Shown: positions 47,801 through 57,929 of the stretch, in pieces | How the letters are laid out: the number at the start of each line of letters is the position of its first letter | Numbering within the stretch: the first letter of the stretch is position 1 | DNA from: Phoronis australis | Lineage: Eukaryota > Phoronida > Phoronidae | Direction: 5' to 3' | Assembly (NCBI GenBank): GCA_002633005.1 | Contig: NMRA01000338.1 | Coordinates: 161,575 to 225,574 of the forward strand | Length of the DNA: 64,000 nucleotides | Program-made: the position numbers and the translations under genes | The notes under the pieces: model-generated | What the model was told of the DNA's origin: nothing | Database searches by the model: none | What the model saw: the letters and a program-made list of their open reading frames with translations, nothing else

Positions 47801-50800
47801 CCGTGTGCATTGTAAGAGTATCTGAAGTGAAGGTTGTGCCCATATGCAAAGCACTTGACCAGAATTTTGGTTCTAATAGATCACATTTGGGATATTGGTA
47901 CCTTGGCCTTTAATACCTGTATGTATGTGATGTTTGTCATTTCCTGGTTGTGATACTGCGTGTGACTTTCATTCCTTGTTCATACAGATACCTGTCTATG
48001 GACCAGACACGTAAGCTGATCCACATGTTAGAGTCGGACCCCAAATCTTCCACAATGCCATTGGTTGGCATGTAAGTACCATGTTCTGTTTGTTTTTGCC
48101 TTACCATTAATTATGATCATTGGTAAATTGTTCACTCTAAAAAGACTTTCACTTAATATATGTTGCGTGTCTCTCACACAATGAAAGGCAATACCGGAAA
48201 TTTCCAAAAATATGCCCATAAACGGATATTTATAAAACGACCTTTCAAAAACTTTATGTCGAATGAAACCGAATATACGCCCGGGTCTACTTTCGGAAGA
48301 GGTGGCTCATTTTTGGAAATTATTTGTAATAAGCATGTTTTTAATGTACGCAGATATATGTCATTAGTAAGAATTTTCTTCGTCCATAGTTATTTCGCAC
48401 ATTCAGCAAACACACAGCGTTAAAACTGTCCTTTATACTGTGCTAATACGGTTGGTGACCAGCAATGTCATCCAATATCTCATTAAGTGACAGTCGATTG
48501 AATGAAACTCCAAATATATTATATCTTGACAAAAAAATTTATTTTAGAAAATACCCCCATGGGCGTACTTTTGGATGGGCTTATTTTTGGAAATTTTCAG
48601 TTTGTACTCATTTTGTATATCACGTCCTCATGAGAGACACATGCTTATCTCTTGTCCTTTTCTTCTCAGATGGGTCAGTGGTGTGACTCGAGTATATAGT
48701 CCCTTTGTCTGGGCCGCTTGTCTCCGGTATATCAACAACTCTAGTATCAAGGAAAGGTAACGTACTCGAAGCTAAAGTATTCAGATGATCATCAGACATA
48801 TTTTAAAAGTTCAACACTACTTTGTCAACTATCTGACAGGGACAGTTACTTGTGCATAGATTTGTTTGACCAGCAGTGAGTGGTGAGCTTGTAAAATATT
48901 GACTTCACCTTCACTAAACTTTCAAGCCATCTTTATGCCTTCTTGCTTGACCTTTTAAAGGACGGTGATCATCAAACTTGCATTTTCAGTATAGTGTCAA
49001 TATACGTAAATAAAACAAAAATGGATCACTGAAGTTTTCGGATGTAATAACATCCTTCGTCAACAGAAACGGAAATAAAGTAACATCAAACACTAACATC
49101 TGATATATGGCGTAATGAGCATGATACATATATCAGATGTCAATTGTCATATAGTGTTTGATTAATTGACCGATTGTTCAAGAGATCATAAAATTTCCAT
49201 GAATGGTTATTCTTTCTTGGCCTTGCCCTGCTTAATATGGTTGTATGCTATTTCAGCATATGTTGCTTCTCATTTGTGTGCAGCGTATATTGTACTCCCC
49301 AGGTTGTGCCAGCCTCCAGACCCTTTCCTGATTGTTGTCTACTCGCAGACTCACTCACGACCTGAGTTCTATGACTGCACAGTTTTGAAGCAGTTGACTC
49401 CAGACATGTGTTTGTTCTCTGCTCTCGACACGGTGACTATTCCCAAGGTGAGAAATCATCAAAATTGACCATCATTGTTGTTGCTAGCAATAGCAAGCAT
49501 TTATTGTTCAGATATTTGATACATGATGTCTGAGAACACAGTTTTAGCATTGTATGAACATTGAACACTATGTGAAAACATCGTTTGACTGTTTAAAAGC
49601 AAAAGTAGGACTTGATTGCACAGTCTGAAAATGTCTTTGTTATTGCCTCTTGGATACAGTCATGGGTAGCGCAGATAATGTGCTTGTGGTGATACAGTAA
49701 GAATTGTGCTTACGGTGATTTTGCATAACCATAGTACCTGAAGCATATTCAAACTTTAGTTGTTCTTGTATGTTTGGGCCACCATATCAATTTTTGGCCA
49801 TATTATTGAAATAAAATGACAAAACTTTACATGAGAACATTCGTATTTGGTTATACTTTAAGGAAGCAGTTTAAAATGCTATGCCATCAAACCGTGAATA
49901 TTCAAATTTGTAGCAAGAGCCACCTAGTTGCCACCTGGAGAACTGTGTATAAGTATAATCAGGAAATGAAACAAATAAATTAATTGCGGTGTTAAAGAAA
50001 ACACCTCAACTGACACGTTGCTTCACTCACATTTCGTTGATCACAGTTGAAATTATATTAAGCTTGTGTCATGAAAATGTCTGAATTCAAGATTTGTCAA
50101 CAATGAGATCAGTCTGTATCAGCTGTGCTGCCTTATCCAGTGGTTGCAATTAGAAATAATATTGAGGTCCTTTGTCTGTTGCCAGGAACTTGGAAAGAGC
50201 GATGACTTGTTCCTGCAGATGGAGCTGTGTGCAGTGGAGCATGGACACAAACACGAGGAGTTTGAAACAGCCTTGCAGACGGTCGCATCCAGCTTTGAGT
50301 GAGTGTTTTGTGCTGTGGTCTCACACCATAAAGATCTTTGATAGAGCTAACAATATTACCAAGTGGGCTCGCACCATGAACATCTCTAATAGTACTAACA
50401 ATATAACTGTGCGGTTTCACGCTCTAAAGATCCCTGACAGTGCCAATCCGCCTTGAATAAGCTTGATGGGATAATCAGCTGTTCAACATTGACTTTCAAG
50501 CTTGAGATACATTGCCAGTGTTCTCTCTACATGTATTGACTTGGTGCTGCACCATGTATGATACAAAATAATGTGGAATTTGCGCCATGTTTGAATGTTT
50601 GCTCGGAGAGAACTCTGAGTGCCTGCTTGGTAACCACTGCTGTGCAAGCCTGAATCAGGTTGATGATCAGTAACATAATTCAGCTAATCATCTTTAACAA
50701 GTCCCATCAATTGGCAAAACTTTGCTACCAACTGATGATCAAAATAAACGTGTGAAATGGTCTGTTGGCGTGTAATACTGACCAGACGTACAGTACACTT

Positions 50801-53800
50801 GAGGTGTAATCACATAAGTACACCAACAGGGGGCACTACTGTGGTTATGCTATTTCAGTTGGTAGATAAAAAGTGAAAATGATGCCTTAGTTTGAAATGT
50901 ATTAGCCAAGCTAAGGTAGTGTATTTCTTAACTCACTCTTGCCCTTAGTGTCACTAAATGTAGTGTAGCGCTGACTGTGTGTGACCTCGTGTTAACATTC
51001 TCGTTGAATATGCTACCTCTCAGGACACCTATCCGTGTAATTTTGTGTTAACAGGCAATACGTTCTCATCGAATAGGTTATCTCTCAGTACATCAATCCC
51101 TGTGACCTCCTGGTAACAGGCGGTACACTCTCATCGAATAGGTCACCTCTCAGCACACCTACCTGTATGACCTTGCGTTTACAGGCAGTACATTCTCATT
51201 GAATAGGTCAACTCTCAGGACACCTATCTGTGGAACCCCATGTTAACAAGCAGTACATTCTCATTGAATAGGTCACCTCTCAGGACACCTATCTCGCGAG
51301 GTTATTGCGAAGATTTGGAGCCCAGGGCGTCCCCTTCTCCGCATTCAACAAAGGTTTGAATTCACAGTTTGTACCTAGTTGCTGTATTCCTACTGATCTG
51401 TTCTGTACATATTATTCAAAATGAAATAAGTCATGTTCACTGTGATTACTCTAGTATGACTGCTACCCATGAACTCCAGTTGTCTCACTTTACAACATTC
51501 CAAAACTTGGATTTGCTATATTAAGAACGCTATAATATGTATCGAAAAGGTTTTGTTAAGGAGGCTCTGTTTGTGGTTTCAGTTTGTGAAAGGGATTGGG
51601 TGTCAAGATTTAATCCGTGTTTATCATATCCACACACTGGTGCAGTGGAATTTTACACTCGGATATTTGCATATTTGCTGATTTAAGTGCATATCTAACA
51701 AAATGCCGAGATCTCTATGTTTTAGGTTCTCATATTAACTGTAAATGTCTTTATTGTTTTTCTTAGGCTGTAGCCATTGGCCCGTCAGTGCCAGATGTCT
51801 CCCTCGTCTTTGACCACCAGGAGGACAACTGCCCCGTCCCTAGGAAACCTCACTTTAGTTCACCCCAGGCACCAGCCAGGCAGGCCCTCAAGCCTTTGAA
51901 TGCCAACCCTCTTTCTTCCCGCCAGAGTCGTGTAACATGTGACCTAAGAAATGACATGACTAAGGATGATGCTAGGCCTGCCCAGCCATGGCTACCTGCA
52001 TCCTATGGTGTGCAAAGAGAACAAGTTTCAGCAAGCACCAGTATTCCATCCACAAAGTCTAGCAAACATCTTAATACACACGCAACTGCTCTTCAGGGCA
52101 CTGCGCAGGATCAAGAGTTGGGGAGTGGAAAGTCAACGTCGACAATGTCTCGACAAACCAAGAAAAACCGACGAGACAGGAAGATTAAGTCGACGTCAAG
52201 TGTGAGCAACTCAGAGCATGCACACATGCCTCCGCCTATGTATCCACTCCAGTATCCGTGTGATCCGAGGTTCATTAACTACTATCAGCAACAGTCTACC
52301 GGATACGTCCCATTTCCTGGATACTATCCAGGCATGGGTGACCCCAGACTGGCAGGCTCCATGGGATACACTGGTCTGCCTCTTATGTATACGTCACCAA
52401 ATGGGGGACCTCTTCCTTTGGTCCCTGGGAGTGTACAGTATGCGTCCAGTCCCCCAGTTATGGACAGTATTCCTGTAGAAAATGTTACTGTTGGGAAGAA
52501 TGCAAATAATAAGACTGGGAAGCAATCAAAGCGTGCTGCTGTGGTGTCTGCTGATCCTGTCTCTAGATTAAATGGAAATCCAGTTGACAGTGCCTCGGTT
52601 GACACTGCCCCTGTTGACACTGTCCCTGTTGACACTGCCCCTATTGAAGAAAGCACTGAGCGTTTTGCTGAAAGTGCAAAAATCAAGCATAGCAAATCCT
52701 GTGACCCACATTCACCCCCTCGATCCCAGAATGTAGTTCGTGGTCTTCAAACCACTTTGCCTGCAGCAGTCCAGACAAGGCCTTCTACCATCAGTGTTGA
52801 TGACATTCAGTGCCAGTCAGTAGACACTCCACAACCTTTAGTTGCCAGTCCTGAAGTATTTCAGTTGTTGAAACAGCAAGATACACAACTAAAAGCACTT
52901 CAGGCCCAGATCAACATGTTGTTAGCAGCTCAGAATGTTACACCTACGAAACCAGAGGAGAGTTTGCAGACTAACAGTGCTTCACCAGACTCTCAGGGAT
53001 ATATGTCTATGGATAACACTCATTCACCACAGCAACATTTTGTTAAGGAAACAAACTCCATAGCGACCAACACAAGCCTTTGGCTGGGTCAAAGTGAACA
53101 GCAGTATCAGCAACCTGTGGCAAATGTGCTGACAATGAACCATGCCACCAACGGGGACTACTCGGGTAATGACCAGCGGTCAGACACCAACGAGTCTCTA
53201 ACACTCAGTGGTGTTAACCTGGCCACTCTACAGGACAAGGCTAGCTTTGTGTCTGAGATGGTGGTGGATGTACCAAGCTATTCTTCATCTCCCGAGAAGT
53301 AAGTTAGTGCTCTTAGTCAACTGGCCTTGTTGACTCAACTTAGCTATGACACAAGTGGCACGGTGATTGGACATTTTATAAATACGTGAAACCCATGCAT
53401 TGATTATAATTTAGCCAATACAAATAATTGGTTTTGTAGACTCAGCAGTCTGCACTAGGTTCAAATTGTAGTATTTTTATAACTAAAGTATGCCAACATC
53501 ACACTGTCTCTTGTCTTGTCACACAATCATATGAATTAATTCTAAATGTAATCTTGGGTGCATTTTTTGCGGTGCTTTCACTTTGTCTGATTCATCCTGT
53601 TCTCATATATCTGTTGTCACAATTTGTGTGCAATTTCCCCTTTATTCCAGGTCTCCTGACCGACCCAATGATGGTGACACTGAGAGTGCTAGTATGTGTG
53701 AAGGTCCAGTAGAGGTGAGCTTCTAATAGTGTAATGATGTGAAGTTATGGTGTTAGTATGATCCAATGTTATGGCGGACGATAAGAACAGTGCTGAAAAC

Positions 53801-56614
53801 ACCGGTAACACTGAAAATTACAAAGTGCATGTAATTGTGTAATATGATGTGTGATTAGTGCACTGAAAATCATTCAGATGACAACATGACAACAATTCTT
53901 GTTATCCTCACTTGTGTTGTCACTTACTCCAGGGCTGGGCATACGGTTAGTGGTTAGACTTGGACGTTTTTTTATTTATTTTGCTACTGAATGTGGGAAC
54001 AAATGGCATTTGTGTAGCGGGGGCTGATTCATGGTGAATGTGTGCTGTTTCACTTGCATCACACATACATTGAATTGTAATGCTGCTCTCTGTGCAGGAT
54101 TGGCAGTACATGTAAGTACTTAATTTATGTCATTGTAGCAGTGATTGGTGATGAAAATGTCAGAGAAGTGACTTCGTACTCATTTATTGACCACAACTGA
54201 AGAGAAATGCAAATACGCAGCAAACATCTGCTCGCAATTGGTCAAAAACGATGAACTGCAACGAAAATGACACTCAATTCACCAGACAACCGTGGCCAGT
54301 TACAATGCAGTGACAAAGCAGAATTGGGCCACGCCCAAACTAGGAGTTATGTTGAAAGGTCTATTCCCAAACAGTAATTTATTGCACAGTGAACAGTATT
54401 AAAGTTACATGAGCCATATAGACTTGCAAAGACTACATATTACGTTGTCCAACTACGTATCCACGACTGTATGCAACACATGAAGAGGAGCATAGTCAAC
54501 TTGCACATCTCTGGGTTTGCCTTATTGTCTGGTAATTTCGTCCCTGTTGCCCTGAATGCACTGTGCTGTTAAAGGTGTTTCTTGAACATTGAAATGAGCT
54601 GCTGCCGTCATACCAAACACTTACTCATTGCACTAATTCTCAGATGCCCCACTATGAAGCCCGTGACAGTTCCATGTGTTCACAAGACACACCCACATTG
54701 GATGAGTCAGCAGCAGAAACTGAGTTGGATGAGGAACAGAAACAGTACTATGATAATCTCATTGTAAGTATTGTAAGGCTGGTAAGATTTGTTTAAAGCC
54801 TCTGTGAGCACCTTGTTATAACACTTGTCTAGGTTGCTTGCAGAATTGTACGGGTCTCTATTATGAGCTTATCTACACCCCAGAAAAAAAATGTATTGGC
54901 TGTTCTCCCTTGTTGATCACAAAAGTAAAACCTTTGGCTCACAACTGGACAGCAGTTACTTAACATGTTGACAGACAAAATGTTAAATATTTCTTTCAAC
55001 AGCGGAATGTGAAGAATCTTTTGGCTCAACACTCTCCTGAGAGACAGGTGGAGAAGACCGAAGTACAAGCAAATCCTCCGCCAGAGGTGGCTAGAGCCAA
55101 AGTGCAGAAAGAGGTGGATGTCATCGCGGCAACAAAAAAACAACTCAGGAAACTAGGAATTGGCAGTGAAGAGAGGCCTGATAAGTTGAACACAGCCAGG
55201 TCAGTGATGTTTTGGACCACTTTTTAGTGGTTACAATAGACCTCATGAGAATTGCCTTGTGTTGTTTTTCCTCAGTGCTGTACAAGTCAATGCATAGCCC
55301 TCCAAGGCTACTGTGAACTATGAATGAGAAATAGCCACAAGTTCTTATAAGTTGCATGCAAGCTATAACATTGGTAAAAGGGACGTCAGAACTGCCACTG
55401 CTTGTGATTATAGAATAGTTTTTTCTTCCATTGTTAAAGTTTGTAATGATGGCGTTAAATACAACAATTGTTCTTGCTGTTAAGTAGGGCTAGGTGTGAA
55501 AGTAGGAATTGCTCATGTTGATTTTGTTGGTCAAGTATTGTTATCAATAGAGGTGATCTCTTGACTGGTGTGGATAAAATCTCAACTTCAATTTGTTAGA
55601 GGCTTTTACCCTTTATCGGATCTGCTATCACGTTTTGAAAAGGATTAAAATTTGAGAATTTTTATCGTAATTTACCAAGAAACTGAAGGTATCATGATGT
55701 AGGTTAACTCCTCTGTATTGTCAAAATTAATAAAATATTGACTGGCTAAAACATTTCATGAAAATGTTGACTTAAGTAATAAAACAAAGCAGCATATGTT
55801 GTGAAGTTTAGTATAATGAATATACAGTTGGCATGAACATTTGCCATAACCTGCCAACTTTTCACACTTTCATTTTTCAATGGACATGTAGTGGATTTTT
55901 GTATTGAATATAGAGAGTATTTGAAAGGGTACGTCTGTCTAAAAGTCTCTCTCTTCATTCAGGTCTGACCCAAGCTTTTTCTATGACTCAGCACTGCTTC
56001 CGCGGCTCAACTATGTCTCTGTATTTTTGGATGAATCCACATGTCCTAGCCGTAGTGTGGAGATTAACGCCTTAGCCATGAAATACCTTAGTGATGACCA
56101 ACTGGCTCACGTGGCCAGGATACACCAGAGGTCACCCAAGAAGGTCAAGGACAATCTACTCAGACATGTGTTAACAACAAGTAACGCCACCTGTCCATCA
56201 GATGTGACCAGTTTTGGTATGTCGGCCAATAACATGTCGTTCTCAACTAAGAAGTATCTTGAACGTTATGGTCTGATACCATCAGATGATCTGTCTGATG
56301 AGAGCCCACAAGACAGTCCAGAAAGTTCTTTGTTAGGGCAGCATGCAGCAACAAAAGTGACATTTCATCTGGATGCTAAAGATGCAGTGCCCTCCGTAAT
56401 GCAGCCCATTCAGAAGAACCCAGAATTCAAAGAAACCTCACAAGATGAGGACAATGGGGTTTGGCTGTTCAAGGACAAACGGATGAAGCCTCAGGGACAA
56501 TGTTTATCGCGCAGTAGTTCAGAGTCGGCTGTTGAAAGTCTGAGGAGGGAAACGGTAGACACAGACAGAATACTGGACATTGACAGGTTGAAACAACTAC
56601 CTAAGCTTATCTAG
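41728..56614 (+). CDS. STIL: STIL centriolar assembly protein (15 coding exons, 1246 aa)
   Basis: Centriole-duplication factor (Ana2/SAS-5 family) that binds and activates PLK4, recruits SAS-6 and binds CPAP at the nascent procentriole. Fifteen phase-consistent GT-AG exons give 3741 nt; human STIL is 1287 aa. Seen in order: N-terminal globular region (about residues 1-340; [51 protein letters not shown]); the proline-containing CPAP-binding region (about 378-410; EPRASPSPH, then [11 protein letters not shown]); a long low-complexity middle; the PLK4-type coiled coil at 753-785 ([16 protein letters not shown]); the STAN box (about 1058-1134; [26 protein letters not shown]); and the C-terminal TIM box [12 protein letters not shown]. 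The start is inferred from length match with human; no upstream ATG in frame is visible, but a 5' exon cannot be excluded. RCC1 lies upstream in the same direction and MED26 is convergent. Confidence 0.94.
42349..42464 (+). CDS. STIL: STIL coding exon 2
   Basis: Residues 49-87, [19 protein letters not shown] then LLGG, like human TIRLAYRHAKQNKKNSSC and LLGS. Acceptor TTCTTTGTTTCAG, donor CCAG/GTTAGA. Confidence 0.92.
42895..43010 (+). CDS. STIL: STIL coding exon 3
   Basis: Residues 88-126: [15 protein letters not shown] equals human DEEGVTLTVDRFDPG, a family signature. Ends VPFQ, then GTATGC. The intron that follows (2.7 kb) holds the 450 bp repeat array with CTCF-like motifs. Confidence 0.94.
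43880..45110 (+). repeat. Tandem array of 450 bp units built of 150 bp monomers, STIL intron 3
   Basis: Three higher-order units, each of three diverged 150 bp monomers opening GCCnnCTAGTGGC and continuing with a T-rich stretch, CTGTATCTnCAAA, TTTCATGAAATTT and GGATGGATT. CTAGTGG-type motifs start near 44031, 44178, 44336, 44486, 44631, 44929 and 45072, with a damaged one near 44790. More degraded units continue to 45560. Confidence 0.9.
45693..45743 (+). CDS. STIL: STIL coding exon 4 (51 nt)
   Basis: Residues 127-143, [17 protein letters not shown]. Short, with acceptor TGTTCTTAG and donor AAAG/GTATTG; phase 0 on both sides, so skipping would preserve the frame. Weakly conserved, so supported mainly by phase and position. 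Confidence 0.75.
46390..46637 (+). CDS. STIL: STIL coding exon 5
   Basis: Residues 144-225: [16 protein letters not shown] and [19 protein letters not shown] align with human CSKDSLDCGKLLSLR and TPVKPIPIIPTALARNLSS. Acceptor TTTATGCAG, donor ACGGG/GTATAT. A 27-copy minisatellite sits in the next intron. Confidence 0.93.
47236..47694 (+). repeat. 17 bp minisatellite, 27 copies, in STIL intron 5
   Basis: The unit TTAGGTGGTGACCTGTC is repeated 27 times with no length change. Only copy 4 (TTAGGAGG) and the last copy (CTGCC) differ, so the array is young or homogenised. Each unit holds TGACCT, the complement of the nuclear-receptor half site AGGTCA. Confidence 0.98.
47988..48071 (+). CDS. STIL: STIL coding exon 6
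   Basis: Residues 226-253, [19 protein letters not shown] then PLVGI, equal to human YLTMDETRKLLLLLESDPK and PLVGI. Acceptor TTGTTCATACAG, donor GCAT/GTAAGT. Confidence 0.94.
48670..48756 (+). CDS. STIL: STIL coding exon 7
   Basis: Residues 254-282, [19 protein letters not shown] then INNSSIKER, equal to human LSGITHIYSPQVWACCLRY and IFNSSVQER. Acceptor CTTTTCTTCTCAG, donor AAAG/GTAACG. Confidence 0.94.
49084..49162. repeat. Imperfect hairpin in STIL intron 7
   Basis: ATCAAACACTA and ACATCTGATATATG on the left are inverted as CATATATCAGATGT and TAGTGTTTGAT on the right. Confidence 0.8.
49303..49447 (+). CDS. STIL: STIL coding exon 8
   Basis: Residues 283-331: [18 protein letters not shown] equals human FIIVLYSMTHKEPEFYEC. 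The acceptor must be TGTACTCCCCAG at 49302, since the better-looking GTGTGCAG 19 bases upstream would break the frame. Donor CAAG/GTGAGA. Confidence 0.9.
50186..50298 (+). CDS. STIL: STIL coding exon 9
   Basis: Residues 332-368, [19 protein letters not shown], corresponding to human NPIRCELSAESQNAETEFF. Acceptor TCTGTTGCCAG, donor TTGA/GTGAGT. A three-copy tandem repeat of about 48 bp begins 18 bases into the following intron. Confidence 0.87.
50317..50450 (+). repeat. Tandem repeat of 47-49 bp, three copies, after STIL exon 9
   Basis: Diverged units begin GGTCTCACACC (50317), GGCTCGCACC (50366) and GGTTTCACGC (50413), each followed by an AACATCT/AAGATC block and CTAACAATAT. The array starts just inside the intron. 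Confidence 0.8.
50822..50838 (+). promoter_or_regulatory. Isolated CTCF-like motif in STIL intron 9
   Basis: CCAACAGGGGGCACTAC fits the CTCF core (CCAnnAGGGGGCAC). It is outside the CTAGTGG repeat family. Confidence 0.35.
50978..51294 (+). repeat. 65 bp tandem repeat ending in the STIL exon 10 acceptor
   Basis: Five copies of the acceptor block CACCTCTCAG with the AG ending at 51023, 51088, 51153, 51218 and 51283, all exactly 65 apart. Units also share TTCTCATTGAATAGGT and a following ACACCTATC. The last copy is the real splice site and its first 11 exon bases are repeat sequence. Confidence 0.95.
51284..51353 (+). CDS. STIL: STIL coding exon 10 (70 nt, half of the CPAP-binding motif)
   Basis: Residues 369-392, [20 protein letters not shown], aligning with human VEDEDFSPRPIPSPH, the proline-containing stretch that docks into the TCP domain of CPAP/CENPJ. 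The acceptor CACCTCTCAG is the last of five 65 bp tandem copies and the first 11 exon bases belong to the repeat. The length is not a multiple of three, so skipping shifts the frame. Confidence 0.85.
51767..53298 (+). CDS. STIL: STIL coding exon 11 (large exon: end of CPAP motif, coiled coil)
   Basis: Residues 393-902. It opens [16 protein letters not shown], equal to human SKIQPSVPELSLVLD, then runs through a low-complexity Ser/Pro/Gln region with many YPG and YQQQ motifs. The PLK4-binding coiled coil [19 protein letters not shown] is at residue 753 onward. [12 protein letters not shown] matches human SIAVSTGASLFWN. A four-copy 15 bp repeat encodes VDTAP-like units near 52582-52645. Acceptor TTTTTCTTAG, donor GAGAA/GTAAGT. 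Confidence 0.93.
53651..53714 (+). CDS. STIL: STIL coding exon 12
   Basis: Residues 903-924, [20 protein letters not shown]. Acceptor TTTATTCCAG and donor AGAG/GTGAGC are good and the phases fit; the sequence is acidic and poorly conserved. Confidence 0.8.
54644..54763 (+). CDS. STIL: STIL coding exon 13
   Basis: Residues 925-964, ending [12 protein letters not shown], which corresponds to human DNQKIYQDLLGQV. Acceptor TAATTCTCAG, donor CATT/GTAAGT. Confidence 0.85.
55003..55199 (+). CDS. STIL: STIL coding exon 14
   Basis: Residues 965-1029, with [11 protein letters not shown] aligning to human ATLKQLRSLGV. Acceptor TTCTTTCAACAG, donor CCAG/GTCAGT. Confidence 0.88.
55963..56614 (+). CDS. 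STIL: STIL coding exon 15 (STAN box and TIM box)
   Basis: Residues 1030-1246. [15 protein letters not shown] and [16 protein letters not shown] form the STAN box that binds SAS-6 (human EANAIALKYLNENQL and NNMSFATKKYMKRYGL). The last residues [13 protein letters not shown] equal human FLDVKRLRQLPKLF, the TIM box lost in human microcephaly truncations. Ends TAG. Confidence 0.95.
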
Positions 56615-56873
56615 ACGGAGAAATATTTTTAGAGTATGGACCCTTCGGAGGACAGAACAAAGAAAACAAAAATTCGTTACCTTGTTATTTCAGAGTAACA
56701 GACCTTCAAAGGCTCTTTAGAGAATTGGTCCTTGAGAGTAAGCACACAATATGTGTACTGCGTCTTCACTTCGAATGGTCAATACTCTTTTGAGGCTTGT
56801 TTGGCATGATATAATATATTGAATACCTATTGTTTCTAGTTGCCACCATTTCAGTGCATTCAGTAGTTTTCAA

Positions 56874-56879
56874 AATAAA
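56874..56879 (+). terminator. Candidate STIL poly(A) signal
   Basis: AATAAA lies 260 bases after the STIL stop codon, the first canonical hexamer on this strand. ATTAAA near 57268 is a later alternative. Confidence 0.5.
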
Positions 56880-57409
56880 CTAGTCAAATTTTGACAGAAC
56901 TATCAGACTTTGTCTCAGACTATGACAAATTTCTTGCCAGAATTATTTGACAGGGAAGTTGTTTGTCATTATGAAGTAGCATTGTCAAAATTTAGTCAGT
57001 TTGATATGGATGTTATTGTGCCTAGCCACTTATTGTTAATGCGTGAATGGCTTTGCACAGCATCTTGTTGCAATTTCAGCATAGTGCATGGAGTAACACC
57101 TGACGAAGTTTTGCTGAAATTTAGCCAGCTCTGGAACGGATTCTAGAAGAACAGAAATGGATATTTATTTGCGGTTTTGTATGTCGAAACTTTGTCGAAT
57201 TTCTGTGTTATCCAGTTTATTTTGAAAACCATTGCATCTGCACTGTTGTGTATTGTGACAGCATGTACATTAAATATATGTTGTAATTATTGGTTTATGG
57301 GTACATATTAAATGTACAAAACAGACGTGCATTGATTAACACGTACAGTAAACCTATGGATGTTTTAATTACTGGTTTGTGGGTATATAATGTACCAAAC
57401 CTAATGTGC

Positions 57410-57575
57410 GTTGACATGGGCAAGTGTCTGTGCTGTCGTACCACTTCATCACTGTCACCATCCCATTTTATGGCACCGAGATCAAGGGGTGAAAGGCAAC
57501 TGTAAATTTGTTTTTCTTCAAATGTCACTTTCCTAGTGCTTATTTTAGGCTCTGATCATCTAGGTTTTTCTAATT
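57410..57575 (-). pseudogene. Decayed duplicate of a MED26 coding segment
   Basis: About 165 bp resembling 59866-60040 in the functional MED26 exon, at roughly three bases in four by eye. The minus-strand frame reads EEKQIYSCLSPLDLGAIKW then DGDSDE, against EQIYSRLPPLDLDAIKW and NSDSDE in MED26. The identity fades on both sides, with no start, splice site or neighbouring MED26 exon, so this is a local fragment lying 2.3 kb downstream of the parent gene. Survival of a reading frame over about 27 codons is notable, but it may only reflect recent origin. Confidence 0.8.
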
Positions 57576-57929
57576 ACCCCTAACTTCAGTCTTAATGGAT
57601 GTTTTAGAAAGGTCCTGGGAGGGTTCGTTGTAACAGGTTTCAACTATATCTCAGTTGTGGGCTCTTATTTCCGTTCCTTTGGCCCTAATACATTATGTAT
57701 ATACTTTTGATGTATTACAAGGGTTTCCGGAGTGGCTTTCAAACATTACAATCACTACTAAGGTATCATGAAATGTGACCCAAAATTGAAGGACAGTTTT
57801 TTCCATCTCTCTACGTAAACCAGGCAATTTCGCCACACAAATGTTTCAAACATTTCCGTACCATAGACAAGTAATGTAACGGGTTGAGCTTTGAACTGCG
57901 CCAACAACTACCACACTACATGCATTAGA

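Noticed and set aside
49281-49302. GTGTGCAG at 49283 as the STIL exon 8 acceptor
   Set aside because: It gives the wrong phase; only the CCCCAG at 49302 restores the [14 protein letters not shown] frame.
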